A DNA stretch of 64,000 nucleotides, from assembly GCF_000327385.1 (NCBI RefSeq), contig NW_008706746.1:4142243-4206242 (forward strand), written 5' to 3'. Position numbers and translations under genes: made by a program. Shown here one piece after another: positions 1 to 11,225 of this stretch. The stretch comes from Lottia gigantea. Taxonomy: Eukaryota; Mollusca; Gastropoda; Lottiidae. Numbering within the stretch: position 1 is the first letter of the stretch; each line of letters begins with the position of its first letter. The notes beneath the pieces were generated by a model, which did no database searches, had not been told where the DNA came from, and worked only from the letters and a program-made list of their open reading frames with translations.

Positions 1-402
1 GATTTGGTAACACGGTAATTAAGTCATAGTAATACGGTCACACGGTGATTTGGTAACACGGTAATTTAGTCACAGTAATACGGTCACACGGTGATTTGGT
101 AACACGGTAATTTAGTCATAGTAATACGGTCACACGGTGATTTGGTAACACGGTAATTTAGTCATAGTAATACGGTCACACGGTGATTTGGTAACACGGT
201 AATTTAGTCATAGTAATACGGTCACACGGTAATTTGGTAACACGGTAATTTAGTCATAGTAATACGGTCACACGGTGATTTGGTAACACGGTAATTTAGT
301 CATAGTAATACGGTCACACGGTGATTTGGTAACACGGTAATTTAGTCATAGTAATACGGTCACACGGTAATTTAGTCATAGTAATACGGTCACACGGTGA
401 TC
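1..402. repeat. 46-bp satellite/minisatellite array
   Basis: About eight and a half head-to-tail copies of a 46-bp unit that starts gatttggtaacacggtaatt and ends with ggtcacacggt. The unit is itself built from related acggt-containing blocks. Copies differ by only one or two bases; the last copy has lost its first third, and a worn copy lies at about 468-505. The array runs off the left edge, so its full length is unknown. There are no unique spacers. Confidence 0.95.
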
Positions 403-514
403 TTTATGTTTTTTTATTTAATCATATTTCATTTATAGCACCTCAATGATAACAAGAGCAATAAAAATGGCACACGGTGATCTTGTCACAGTCATACGTT
501 CGCAAGGCAAAATG

Positions 515-600
515 GGTGTAATGATAGCACTAGTAACTAGTGTTAATGGTAGCACTAGTAACTAGTGTTAATGATAGCACTAGTGTAGTGATAGTACTAA
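515..600. repeat. Short palindromic tandem repeat
   Basis: Two to three copies of a unit of about 26 bp containing actagtaactagtgttaatg. Each copy contains a small perfect palindrome. No gene is visible around it. Confidence 0.75.
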
Positions 601-1624
601 TTACTGGTCGGTCCTGTTTTCCAGATACATATTTTAGAAATTTCATAATACTTGGCACAGAACGCTGCCTAGGTTAGTGTTTTGTTTGTGCTCGGCCCAG
701 AGCTGGATTGACTTTGTGGGGGCCCCGAACAGTATTTGGTATTCAGCGTCTGTGGGACTCCTACCCCTTGGACAATTTCAAAAATTGGGATCAATTTCCT
801 TCTATCGTTTGACAGAGCAATTAGTCCTCTATCGGAACCACATGGCATAATGCCCACGTGACTCACAAAGTGGACGCAGAAATGTGTGAAAGAACCCTCA
901 TGGGGACGAAGAGACAAACACAATGATATGACGTCGAAGGTCATCGAAGGTCAAGGTCAAGGTCACGAACCCACTGACGTTTCGACAGTGACCGTCCTCC
1001 ACCATTTAATGAACCTAGCTGAATATCAACTACAAGCTGCCGAACTGTGACCAAATTACCATGTGACCTTATTACCATAACGCTCTCAACGGAGTAATAT
1101 TGCCTTTCAAGAATGGTAGACATCAATCCCCCAGCCCCAACCAAAACGTATATGGTCGTTAAAAGCTACATATGAGTGTGTTTGGTGTTATGTCGACTAA
1201 CTGTGGTCCGGATGAAGTAACAAAACCAGAAAATGTATTCGATGTTTCAGATTTGGTAGAAAGAAAACAGGAGTTACGTTTTATTTATTTGGTGGTATTT
1301 TTCTGTTGCTAGCAACGATTATCAACACAACCACTTGTTAGTATAAATACAAAAAGGTCAATGAAAGACAATATTTTCCGACCAGCAATTGACATATTAT
1401 AGTTTTGTAATTGAAATTGCATTTAACAGTCCTAGGAATAATCTAATGACATACAGCTTATTGTTGTCATCTCTTTCTTTGTTTCTGTTACAGCGGGTCA
1501 TATGTCTTCTGTGTTGATAACAGAATTTAATCTTTTTGGAAAAAATCGGGGCGGAAGGGGCATTTTCAGTCTGTTTCTTCTACACACCAGAACTCTTCCC
1601 GACCAATGTAAGGTAAGGAAACTG

Positions 1625-1790
1625 GAACAAGTACATAGATCCGAACCAGAAAATGAAACCGGAAATCCAAAACAAAATGTTGGCGAAACTTTGGTAGCAG
1701 CAAATCAACTTTTCACATGAGGAAGTATATCAATCATAAGTGATTAAGTATTTTATTATGAAAAGTGGTATCAGCTGTCTAGAAGACTCG
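1625..1790 (+). repeat. Dispersed repeat family A, copy 1
   Basis: Shares the blocks gatccgaacc, ggaaatccaaaac, ttggcgaaac, gcagc-aat-aacttttcac, gaggaa-tat-tcaa and ttatgaaaagtggtatcag with copies near 35935, 42060 (reverse) and 47095. It has no coding capacity of its own. It could be a SINE or MITE; its ends are not defined here. Confidence 0.75.
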
Positions 1791-1885
1791 TGAAATAGAC
1801 CGTGAACTGAGAAAACTTGCTTTCGACAAAATTTTAAATTGATCACTGTCAATGAAGTTAACCGTTTATGTTTTATCCCCTTTCC

Positions 1886-1937
1886 CAGTGGCGGAGACAG
1901 GTTAACGTCCCTCTACCCCCCTTTGGCTCCGCCAGTG
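1886..1937. mobile_element. Tiny hAT-like MITE
   Basis: About 50 bp with near-perfect inverted ends CAGTGGCGGAG and CTCCGCCAGTG. CAGTGGCG-type ends are common in hAT elements, and a 120-bp relative lies at 54904-55023. The target duplication is unclear. Confidence 0.4.
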
Positions 1938-2936
1938 CTTTTTCCATCGCATTCTATAGACTGCCATGTTAAATCGACGTTATTTATCCGATGCGTACGT
2001 ATAGTTCAGAACTGGCTTGTATAGGAACGCACCCACGAAAAATTAGTGACTTGATGACCAATTTAAAAAGTTCAAGGGGCATAACTGCTTAAAATTTATT
2101 TCTTAAATGTCAATAGTTCATCAGTCGAAAACTACAGTTTTGAAAAAAAAGAAATATATTGTTTTAAAGCTGTGAATTTGCAAATTTTGATTCTGTTCGA
2201 ATTTGTCTGCTACGTTAATTAGAACTTACACCAGAGTCCTCAACAAGAATTTCACATTAACCCTCTATGAACTGCTGACTGACATGTTACGTAATATTTT
2301 TAACTTATTAATGGTATTTTTTACAAATTTTTTCTCAAATTTGATGATGCATATTATTTTATATAATTATGAAATAAAAAAATCAGGATCACAAAAGACA
2401 ATCTAATTTAAGGAGATGCTGAAGTAGAAAGACAGGGGTTGTGGAAGCTCGTGGTCAAAAGTAATTATTACTTGAAATGTGGCCTGGTAGAAAAAAAAGT
2501 CGAAAGGCGAACAATCGGATAAAATGTAGTCTGCATTAAATTTGTACAAAAAGTTAGTGATAACATTTTAGAATCAGGATTTTCTGAAACAGCAGACTGC
2601 ATGGAATTTCTAAAAAATGTGGCAAATTGAACAAAAAATCAGCATTTAATGGCGGATTACTGAAATTAAGGATTTTTCCGCTACATCATTTCTTATTTCT
2701 GGAGTCTGATGTCTGGAAATGTATTTAAAAGGTAATTCCGCGGTCTTGAATGTCTATCCCGTGCCAAACATAATGTTAGTATTACAGTTTTTGCTAGGTA
2801 CTCTGACAACAATATGCCAAAAAAATAAATAAAAAATTAATCATCTCATTTGCAGCTATAGCAATATTGATACTCCCACAATTTGTACTAATGCTTGAAA
2901 TTGTTATCATTAAATTAAAATTGTTTTCTACTTTAG

Positions 2937-3294
2937 GAACGTTGGTCTTGGCTCGGCGTCAGTTGCAGCTAGAACTGGTGGTATGATAGCACCGTTTTCC
3001 AGGCTAATGGTAATTTATGTTAATTTTCAACATTCTGATTACACAGCTCTGCAAAATTCAAAATCCACTTCATTATTACAAATTTAATTTTAGATCCAGC
3101 ATATTCCATGGGGACCCGGAGCGATATTTAGTATTTTCTGTTTAGTATCAGCTTTTCTAGTGATATGGTTACCAGAAACTAAAGAAAAACAACTTCCACA
3201 AACTATGGCAGATATCAAACTTCTCTATCCAAAGGGGAATAGGAAAGCGGTTAAAGATGTAGAATTAGAACACGGGTTGAACTTCTTGCAGTAA
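2937..3294 (+). CDS. SLC22-type organic ion transporter, last two exons
   Basis: Two exons, 2937-3009 and 3094-3294, are joined by a short GT/AG intron (3010-3093). The first follows a cttt-ag acceptor in phase 2 and reads NVGLGSASVAARTGGMIAPF, the glycine-rich segment before TM11 of SLC22 organic cation/anion transporters. The second reads IQHIPWGPG, a hydrophobic helix, then the family hallmark LPETKEKQLPQTMADIK and a short cytoplasmic tail ending at TAA 3292-3294. Proteins of this family are 12-helix plasma-membrane facilitators of the major facilitator superfamily that move organic ions and metabolites. Only about 90 C-terminal residues are here. The other ten helices must lie left of the window, beyond an intron of at least 2.9 kb holding the satellite. 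Substrate and subfamily cannot be told. Confidence 0.85.
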
Positions 3295-5386
3295 TAAATT
3301 AGTTACATACTATGTCATGTACCATGTCTTGTGTTTGACTGGGTCCAGACCCAGCTACAGAAATGCATTGCTTTGTCCGGCATCTCAACCCTTCAAAATT
3401 TTAGAATGAGTTGGGGTCCCTCCCCCGCGAATAATTTTGTTGAATAATGCTTGTTAAGTTACAATCGATTTATCGGATTCTACAATGATTAAGATGCAAA
3501 GTTATGATATTCTCAAAACAATATTGTGTAGTTAAAGTTAACTTTGGGGCTCCAATGGTCAAAAGCATTAAGGAATTTAGATAGGCACAGGCATGCAGGC
3601 TTAAACTCTAGTGAGAGAGTATTGTTTCGCAGCTATTTGAATAATATGATATATTTTGAATATATGAAATGAAAATCCATATTCTTCATAATATGAAAAT
3701 ATAAGAAGAATAATGGTCCCAACAGGAAAGAGATAGAAAAGAGATCCTGTTAAGGACACATAAAGCCGTTTTTTGTTTGTTATTCCAGTAACAACTAGGT
3801 AGAATCTTCCACTATAAATACTTTGAATGACTGATGTGTGATTGAAGTCTTCGAAAACAAGGTTACAATTTAATTGATCTAAAATGATACAATTAAAAAA
3901 AGGTTGTAGAGCGTTATGGATATATAAAATTATATATATATTATATATAAGATATACTTGTGAGTGAAGTTTGTCGGTGACTGCATTTTATATACCAATA
4001 GGCCTACCATTGATAAGAATAGTTCTGATTTCGACATTTTATAGACACCAGTCCTCATGTCAGTTAAGTGGTATAAAGTAAATGATATCTAATAAATAAA
4101 AAAAATCTGATAAAAACTGCAGTCTCTATTGTGTTCACAAGTCAATTGTGGGCGAACGGACGGACCAGACCGACAGAGTAACGGGCGGACAGGGGCGACG
4201 GCAATAAACGACCACATTATAATATGGGCGTATAAAAATTATGTACATTATTTTCTATCAAAACACTTTTGATGTAGAATTGGACAACGAGGGATAATGA
4301 GGACAATAAACAAATGATTTACATTCCCAAAACTGGTGACTTTATCGCTTTTTGAGTAAAAACAGAACAATTCATAAATCACGAGAATCAAATCTCCAAT
4401 ATACCCATACATACAATACATACCCGGTTAGTCCGAAACATCTGCCTCTGTTACAGCCTATGGTGTCAGAACAAAAAGACCATGTTAAATGGGGATTTTC
4501 AAAGATACTATTGAATTACCTTTAAGATGATTGTAAATTTGTTTTGGACATCACCCTAAATTCCGTTTTGTTAGGAGCACTTGACTTTGTGACCTTTTGG
4601 CTTTTTCGCACGCAGTTTTAAATGGCCGATGCTAGATCAGTTTCGCCAAAAAAACTTTGATAGAACCGGACAATTGACATAAATAGTGTAGGGAAGAAAT
4701 GATGGTATGATTGAGCTACAAAAATATTCATCTCTCCAAATATAATGTCCAAATATAATGGGTTTTGCAGATCCGAAGTATCTAAATAAGTTTAAAACCC
4801 ACACACATGCGGAGATGCGTGTCCCATTTAACAGGGCCTATTTTTTCTGTTCTGACACCTATCAGCTATCAGAGGCTGGAATAGAGACAGATGTTTCGGT
4901 CTTATACCCGGTTTCATCCAAATCCTTTACCAGGCCATTTTTCACTGTTTTATGTTTGATGTGTTTGACAAAAAAATGATTTGAGACTTGACTTGAAAAT
5001 TGTAGTGCAATTAAATGTAAATATCTATCAGCCATAGCTGTCATCTGGACAAATCAAAGCCGTTCATTGAAAAATTAGAAATAAAGAAATCTTCCCAGTC
5101 CCCACATACATTATTATGCATATCAAGTTAAGATTATTTTTAAGAAACATCAGAATATAGAGAAATTGAGTTCCATTTTCCTCCTGATAGCGAGCGTTGT
5201 CAGCTAGAATACTTCCTTTTTTCTGTAAAATTTAGATAAACTTGAAGCTGATCAAGTTTCATCCAAAATGATTAAAGCACATACTTCCACATTAGCATAC
5301 AGATTTCCAGCTTGACTTGCCATATTTATCGTGACGAATCGAAAACAGTATGAAGCGAAAATAGTGCTTTGTTTTTTTTTACTTAC
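3295..5386. other. 3' flank of the transporter with dispersed repeats
   Basis: No exon is supported. AATAAA-type signals occur at about 4090 and 4202. The segment at 4130-4235 matches the tail of family C (gcggacaggggcgacg, gggcgtataaaaa). The segment at about 4800-5040 is family D, matching about 55800-55960 (tcccatttaacagggc, agctatcagag-ctggaatagag). An AT dinucleotide-rich patch lies at about 3930-3955. Later exons of the minus-strand gene that starts at 5444 could be hidden here, but none could be read. Confidence 0.5.
4800..5040 (+). repeat. Dispersed repeat family D, copy 1
   Basis: Similar to about 55800-55960. Shared blocks include tcccatttaacagggc and ctatcagag-ctggaatagag, followed by tttcggtct. 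There is no coding capacity beyond short chance reading frames. Confidence 0.6.
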
Positions 5387-5444
5387 CAGTAGCCTGGACT
5401 AGAAGCGCCGGACATAACAAACAATTCAGCAACAGAATCTTCAT
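5387..5444 (-). CDS. Signal-peptide first exon of a minus-strand gene
   Basis: Read on the minus strand, ATG at 5444-5442 opens MKILLLNCLLCPALLVQAT, a textbook signal peptide: one basic residue, a leucine-rich core and a small-residue cleavage region. Then comes a perfect GTAAGT donor that leaves phase 1. A TATATATA box lies about 50-60 bp upstream on the same strand (about 5494-5505), right for a first exon. The remaining exons must lie at lower coordinates or beyond the window. I could not find a convincing acceptor and exon between 3300 and 5380, so the mature protein is unknown. It may also be a remnant of a broken gene. Confidence 0.5.
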
Positions 5445-5493
5445 TTTCCTAATGAGTTTGAGTACTGTAGTACTGTAGAAAATAGTTCCGTAG

Positions 5494-5505
5494 AGAATAT
5501 ATATA
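5494..5505 (-). promoter_or_regulatory. TATA-like box upstream of the 5444 start
   Basis: On the minus strand this reads tatatatattc, 50-60 bp before the ATG of the signal-peptide exon. It is compatible with a core promoter, but AT runs are common in this sequence. Confidence 0.3.
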
Positions 5506-5939
5506 CCATTACATTAATTGCCAATAAAACATATCAATCATTCATTGCTATATTTTTATGTTTCTGCAATGTTAGTGTTACAGCTGGTGATTCGAGAAAT
5601 GGAGTTTTGTATCCTCCTATTTGGCTTTAACTTTTTTAAGTCATTGCATAAAGGTACTGTGTATGGTTCAGGATCGTCGTTACAGGAAATCTTTTCCTAT
5701 GGCATGTATTTTTTATGGAAGCCTACTGCGGCAATATCACCATGAGGACAAAGCGTCCGTTCGCATTATTGGTAATAGATTGAGAATCTGGCTTTAAGTC
5801 GATTTAACTTAAAATAATTAAATGTGTATGTATGTTTACAAAAGTAAATAGATGAATACTTATATCATAGATAAATATCAATATGCTATATCACGAAGTA
5901 TATTTCTCAGTAAATACTTAAAGGGATTGGCCCATAGTA

Positions 5940-6240
5940 TTTTAGTCGTAGAAACAGGATTTTTTAACTGAGCTAATCAGTAATATTGTTCACAGCTCAC
6001 CGTCGATTCAAATCCATGTGAGTCCAGAATTATTAATATTGTTAAAATGACGACTCGTCAATTTAAGATACTCTGTGATAAAAGACATATATAGAAATAG
6101 TGAGTAAAATTCGTAGTTTGAAGTATTTTTAAAGGAATTATGTGATTTTCGTACATTTCTAGTATTTCTGAAGACTATTTACATATATTTAAGACTAAAA
6201 TCAACCGCTTATAATGGCTTAACATCTGTCCCTTTAAATT
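5940..6240 (+). repeat. Dispersed repeat family B, copy 1
   Basis: About 300 bp that aligns with 56885-57165 in intron 3 of the NWD1-like gene. Shared blocks include cacagctcac, gacgactcgtca or acgactcgtca, ttaagatact-tgtgat, agacat-tatag, tacatttctagtatttctga and ctatttaca. No coding frame was seen. Confidence 0.75.
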
Positions 6241-6439
6241 CGAAAGGTTAACATACCATACGAAGGGTATACACATTGAAGCGGGAAATAAACGTCTGCA
6301 TGAGTAGTGGCCTTATTAGAAACCGAATCAGGGTAGTTTGACCGCATCAGTAACATTTTGAATTTGAAAATCCTCTATAAACATAACTACATCAAGTCTG
6401 TAGGGCTTATTTATGAACCGATTTACCTAAAATTTTCTT

Positions 6440-7150
6440 TACTATGTTCATTGTTATAAGCCTATCTGGTGAGGCTAAAAAAAATTCAATTTTTAAATAT
6501 TTTTGTCAAAAAAATTTGAATCCAAAATTTTCAAAAAAGCTCAAAATTTCTAACTCAGTCGCTAATTATCCGATTGATCTGAAATTCACAGGACATATAC
6601 AGAATGTCTATACAAATAAATTTATACAATCAAAATTTTTGTATCACTTCCGGTTTTTCGTGAGAACTTCCGGTTTTTAAAATCACGCCTGGCACCCCCA
6701 CTTCCGGTGTAAATTTCAGATGTTGGCAAAAACCATATATTTTGTCTGTCAGTCATAATTAGAATTCACTTTGCAGAAAAAATCCAGACCGGAAGTGATG
6801 CATAAGCCGTCGTCTCGGACTGACCCATTTTAGCAAAAAATTAATTTGTCCTCCATTTTTTATCCGATTTTTATGATTTTGGTGTCTATTAAACCTTGTA
6901 ACCTTGTCTACAGTTTGTTGGAACAGAATTTTGAATTTCGAATTTAAATTTTTTTTATATTCGTTTGAATTTTTTGAAAAATCTAAAGGCCACACCATGT
7001 GACCTTGACCTTCGATGACCTTGAAAATTTCACTGAAGGATGTTCTTGACCTCAGCTATCCACAGGTGTACTCATATTGGTTGAAAAATATTAACTTCCG
7101 GTTAAATAGCCATTCAAAAATTAACATTTTTGACAACTTTGGACGGCTGT
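6440..7150. repeat. Region with repeated ACTTCCGG blocks
   Basis: The hexamer-like core acttccggt or its complement recurs at least five times (about 6648, 6668, 6701, 6788 and 7092). At 7003-7028 there is a tgaccttgaccttcgatgac block also found, inverted, at about 936-962. The composition and recurrences suggest an old dispersed element rather than a gene; the reading frames here are AT-rich and do not resemble known proteins. Confidence 0.45.
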
Positions 7151-7584
7151 ATGACCTTTTCTAATAAACACAGAAAATTATTATTTTCAATTTTGTAATT
7201 CCCTTTTGATTATCTTTTCAATGAGATATGATAATAATCCATTAAATTATGTTTATGATTTTTTTCGACTGAGAGTTCTAACTTACTTAATTAACTCCTA
7301 GCAATATGGTTTGTATATTCAGGATCTACTCAATTTTCTCTTTTCAACGATATGTGACATGGGTGGTTTAATACAAAATTGAAATTGTGAAAATAGGCAT
7401 AAAAGTGTTAAATGTTTATAAAAACATGTGATAAAAATCTGTAGATTGTGTGGATTAAAATGATTGACAGGTGTTATAACAGGTTACATAATATGATAGG
7501 AAAGCTATCCATATGAACTTTTGACATGCAGGTGTGAAGTAGTTTGGGTCATAAACAGATTAATCTGATTATGTAATCTTTTAA

Positions 7585-7857
7585 CACTAAAAAAAAAACC
7601 TTTTTTCAATTTTTTTTCAATTTTCACTTACAATAATGAAAGCACTGGCCTAGGTCACAGAGCAATAGATGTTAGGGTGTATTTATTGAGACGTATTGGT
7701 GTTATTTAGACTGAGGGAATAAAAGCAAACATCGGGCTGTCTCTAGCAAACACTGACCGTGGAATCAGAATACAGAGCGGGATTCTAACCCACAGCACTT
7801 AATCGCCTAGCAGGCACCAATTCAACTGGCTTCCGACTGCGCTAATCCTTAGCAATT
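7585..7857 (-). mobile_element. tRNA-derived SINE
   Basis: On the minus strand the head reads ggattagcgcagtcggaagc, an A-box-like stretch. About 45 bp later comes ggttagaatcc, one base from the polymerase III B-box consensus. The body continues to an A-rich end (gaaaaaaaattgaaaaaa). This layout is that of a SINE with a tRNA-like promoter. It does not fold as a functional tRNA as far as can be judged by eye. No flanking duplication was clear. Confidence 0.55.
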
Positions 7858-8088
7858 TTATCTTCTGCTAAGATTATTATAGGTCATAAATAAATTATGG
7901 TTATTTATTGACTCGCCCTCGTGTTTGAAGGAATATGAATTGCATAGGGTAATCATTGTCTACAGCCATTTAAATATGCTTAGGTGAGAATTACATGCTT
8001 TAAATGAAATATTTTTTACAATCTTATATCTGTCTTAGATAAATTGTTAACAACAAATAAACATATTTTCATTTAAAGCCTTAAATAA

Positions 8089-9100
8089 ATGAAGACAGTT
8101 CCACTTCCGCCAAATGTACCACGTGGTAGTATTGGTATTGAGAGATACGAAAGCCCTCATGTTAACTATAAGGGCGATGTTAGACGCCAGTTCCCATTAC
8201 GTCTCGCCCATGCAGTTACTATTCACAAAGTACAAGGTCTAAGTCTCGATAGAGGCGTAATATCACTTCATAAAATATTCCAAGCTGGTTAAGCCTGTTG
8301 CGTTAAGCAGAGTTAAAACATTACAGGGTCTTACAATACAAGATTTTACGGAAAAAAACATATATTGTGATGAAAAAATTGAATCGGCATTAGGAGCAAT
8401 GGATACTTTTTTAAAACCCGAAAACGAGACCATATCAACTGATACTAATATAATTTTACACAATGTTCAGGGTTTATCTATCCATATAGAGGATTTACAG
8501 AAACACAGGAAAATGCTAGAAGGTGATATCATTTGTTTAACAGAAACATGGCTAAATAATTCAACTCCAGCAAAACTAAAGTTAAATGGTTTCCGTCTTC
8601 ACCACCATCCTCGAAGCAGCAGCTGATGACACTAGAGATTTCAAGTTTTTGAAAGAAAAGGGGCACGGAGGAGTAGGAGTATATTATAAGAAAAACAAAA
8701 ATGTCAACATTTTAAAATTGGGAGTTTTAAATATAGAACACATTACTTTGAATATTTTGATAAAAATATTAACGTAATTGTTATCTATAGACCACCCGTT
8801 TATCGATTAGATTTATTTCTCCCAATGTTAGAAAGATTATTAGTTGAATTACAAGAATCTGGTTCAGACTATGTTATTATGGGGGATTTCAACCAAAATA
8901 TCTTGGAGGGTCATTTGTCTATACTAAATTGTTTTCAAAAATTTGGTTTTCAACAACTTGTTCAGCATTACACTACTGAAGGTGGGACACTTATAGATCA
9001 TGTTTATATCAGTAAAGAAATTCCGTCACATAATGTTCACATTTCACACATACCTGTATATTATAGCTACTATGAAGCTATTGAAATAACCATACGATAA
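8089..9100 (+). pseudogene. Helentron-type Helitron: helicase end plus endonuclease
   Basis: The first part reads [20 protein letters not shown] and LSRVKTLQGL, the last motifs of a Pif1-like Rep helicase. It runs directly into NIILHNVQGL, DIICLTETWL, GDFNQN and GGTLIDHVYIS, the motifs of an endonuclease/exonuclease/phosphatase (AP-endonuclease-like) domain. A helicase fused to such a C-terminal nuclease is the mark of Helentrons, rolling-circle DNA transposons found in molluscs and fish. The copy is dead: the frame shifts near 8290, near 8620 and near 8765, and the catalytic SDH near the end reads SYY (about 9063-9071). The Rep nuclease and most of the helicase are missing. The 3' terminal hairpin was not found. 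Confidence 0.8.
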
Positions 9101-10638
9101 GTTATATTGATACAAGATTGAATTTACCCTTTCACAAAACATTTCATTTAGCTTGGCTCAAAGTAGTCGAGTCAACACCGGGCTTGAGAGGGTTTGAAGT
9201 TCAAAAAAGTCTTACAGCTATCAAGCAAATTATCACGGGCCACGCTCAGTGCTGTTCACAGCTCTAGTTTGTCAATTTATTTTTATTCTGGGCACTATAT
9301 ATGCTAGTTTCAAGCCCCGAATCCCATGAGAAAAGGTGGTTTCTGTCAGGATCGTTCTGATCTGTGTGGTCAGGCATAAATTGGTATGATTGTATCAAAT
9401 GATGTTTATAGTTGTGGCGGGTGTTCCGCAGGAAGCTTTAATATATACTCTTTCAAAAAAGAGAACACAGCTTTAATGTTAGTTTAAGTTTAAATTCGAA
9501 GCAGTCATATTCTTAGGTATTCATGGTATGGGATATAGATTTTATGACTAATGCATACACCATATATTATAACATATTATTTCCTACCCTGGTATTCAAG
9601 TTTAAGTCTGCTTAGATTCAACATGGAAGAGCAAAGTATGGAGCTATCTGTAGATATATTATATTCACAAACTTCAGAGACAGGAATGTAATATAAATTT
9701 TACAAACCTATCAAAAATATATAAAATTAAAAGAAAGTAAGAGTATAATATACATGTTTTGGTCGGCAGTTAATATTGATTTGGTATATATTTGAAATAG
9801 TATTCTTTTTTTTCAGTTAAGGTAGATGCAGTTCAGGAATGTGATTATGATATCACAGCTATAGATTATGGCGCTGTATCTAGTTAAATTAGGATCCAAA
9901 TTAGATTATTTAAATTCTTAAAATCTCGTGGTCATTTCTTAGATAGAAATGACTAATCTTGTAAAATTAAAGTATTTTTACGAATAATATCTCCTATCTT
10001 ATTTACTTTTTTAAATTCTAGTCCTTATATAACATAATTTAGACCGTAGACTTTCTAGAACGCAGAACGCGGATTGTAACTTTTGGAACTTCACCACTGG
10101 ATCGTATCAGTTGGATTCTACTCTTTGGAACTTCACCACTGGATCGTGTTAGCTGAATCATAATCTTCGGATCGTCTTTTCGTACATTGAATATTAGCCT
10201 ACGGAAATTAAATTAGACCACGTGACATTTTCTGCATATCATTATCGTCCGTGTTTCTAAACATAAACTATCTCAAGTAAAGATAACTCTGTGTATTTCC
10301 TACGCAATCTTTCAATTTCGCTCAGCGTCGTACTTTTGAGCTCGATTATTTTATTGTTGACATATGATTTTTTTGAAAATAAATAATTTAATCTTCACAT
10401 TAAACTACCGTGGCACAATCAATGCAAGCGGACACGAAAAAAACAACAACAATACAACAATACACAATACACCCTAAATATATAATAAAATGGGGTCTAC
10501 TTCACAAAGTGGTTTTTAATAATATATATTTCATTGTTTTGGCTTTATTTTTTGAATTGCATAGGGAATGCATATTTGTCCATAAATCAATAAATTAGCA
10601 TTGTATATCCTTAAAAATAAATTTAATGAAAGGTAATA
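9101..10638. other. Non-coding stretch with one candidate exon
   Basis: It holds the candidate exon 9817-9887 and a 46-bp direct repeat at about 10075-10165 (ggaacttcaccactggatcg twice). The rest is AT-rich sequence with nothing recognisable. The first few hundred bases may be the 3' tail of the Helentron. Confidence 0.4.
9817..9887 (+). CDS. Candidate terminal exon, unknown protein
   Basis: After a good acceptor (tttttttcag) a 71-nt frame in phase 1 reads KVDAVQECDYDITAIDYGAV and two serines before TAA at 9885-9887. The phase-1 entry and the tyrosines resemble the end of a receptor tail, as in the MAM gene of this window, but no partner exon could be fixed. An ATG frame at 9623 upstream has no clear donor. 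I do not recognise the protein. Confidence 0.25.
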
Positions 10639-11225
10639 TAGTCCCACTGGCAGCTTTGATTATAAATAAAAATATTTAGCAGTACTGTAACAATCACCCG
10701 TATGAAATATTCAACCTTCAGTCATATACTTCTTTTGAACTTTAGGGGGTGATACTAAACAATATTACTAATGTTTGTCAAAATAAGGCAAGAATCGAGC
10801 CTTTAAGTGTTTACGAGCTGAAAGTTTAATGCGTTTTCAAGAGCGAGGACAATAACTCACATTTTTTTATTTCCAATATCATCCATTGATGATATTAAAC
10901 AATTTCACAAAGTTTCGTCAAAGTCAGTCAAGAATTGTGCCTTCAAATCAGGAGTATTTACAAGCAAATAATTGCACGCGCTCCAAAGGGCAATAACTCT
11001 TTATAAAATTCTTTCGATTATTTTATTTTCGATAGGGTTCATTCTTGGGTTATTGAAAAAACTCACACCAAGTTTCGTCAAATCCATCAAGAATTGTGCC
11101 TTTAAGAGTGTTTACGCGCAATAATTCATACTAAATATTTTTCGATTATTCTGCTTTTCAATACGGTTCATCCTTTGGTGATTACACCAAGTTTCCTCAA
11201 AATCTGTCAAGAATTGTGCCTTCTA
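10639..11225 (+). repeat. Dispersed repeat family C, long copy
   Basis: It begins with ggcagctttgatt-taaataaaaa and contains three to four internal copies of a unit of about 130-150 bp with cacaaagtttcgtcaaa and tcaagaattgtgcctt. It matches 39220-39620 block for block at its start. The family tail with gcggacatgggtgacg is seen at 39540-39620 and 4130-4235 but is absent from this copy. Such aattgtgcc/cggacgg repeats are typical of molluscan intergenic DNA. Confidence 0.8.

Larger units (their letters stand above)
601..2936. other. Non-coding stretch left of the transporter exons
   Basis: I see no supported exon here. It holds a cluster of AGGTCA-type half sites (about 930-965), one copy of dispersed family A (about 1625-1790), a 50-bp element with CAGTGGCGGAG ends (1886-1937) and AT-rich sequence. 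It is presumably intronic to the transporter whose last two exons follow, because the first of those exons needs a phase-2 upstream partner, but that partner was not found in the window. Confidence 0.5.

Noticed and set aside
1-402. Regular repeats that might be a CRISPR array
   Set aside because: The units are contiguous with no unique spacers and the context is eukaryotic with spliced genes.
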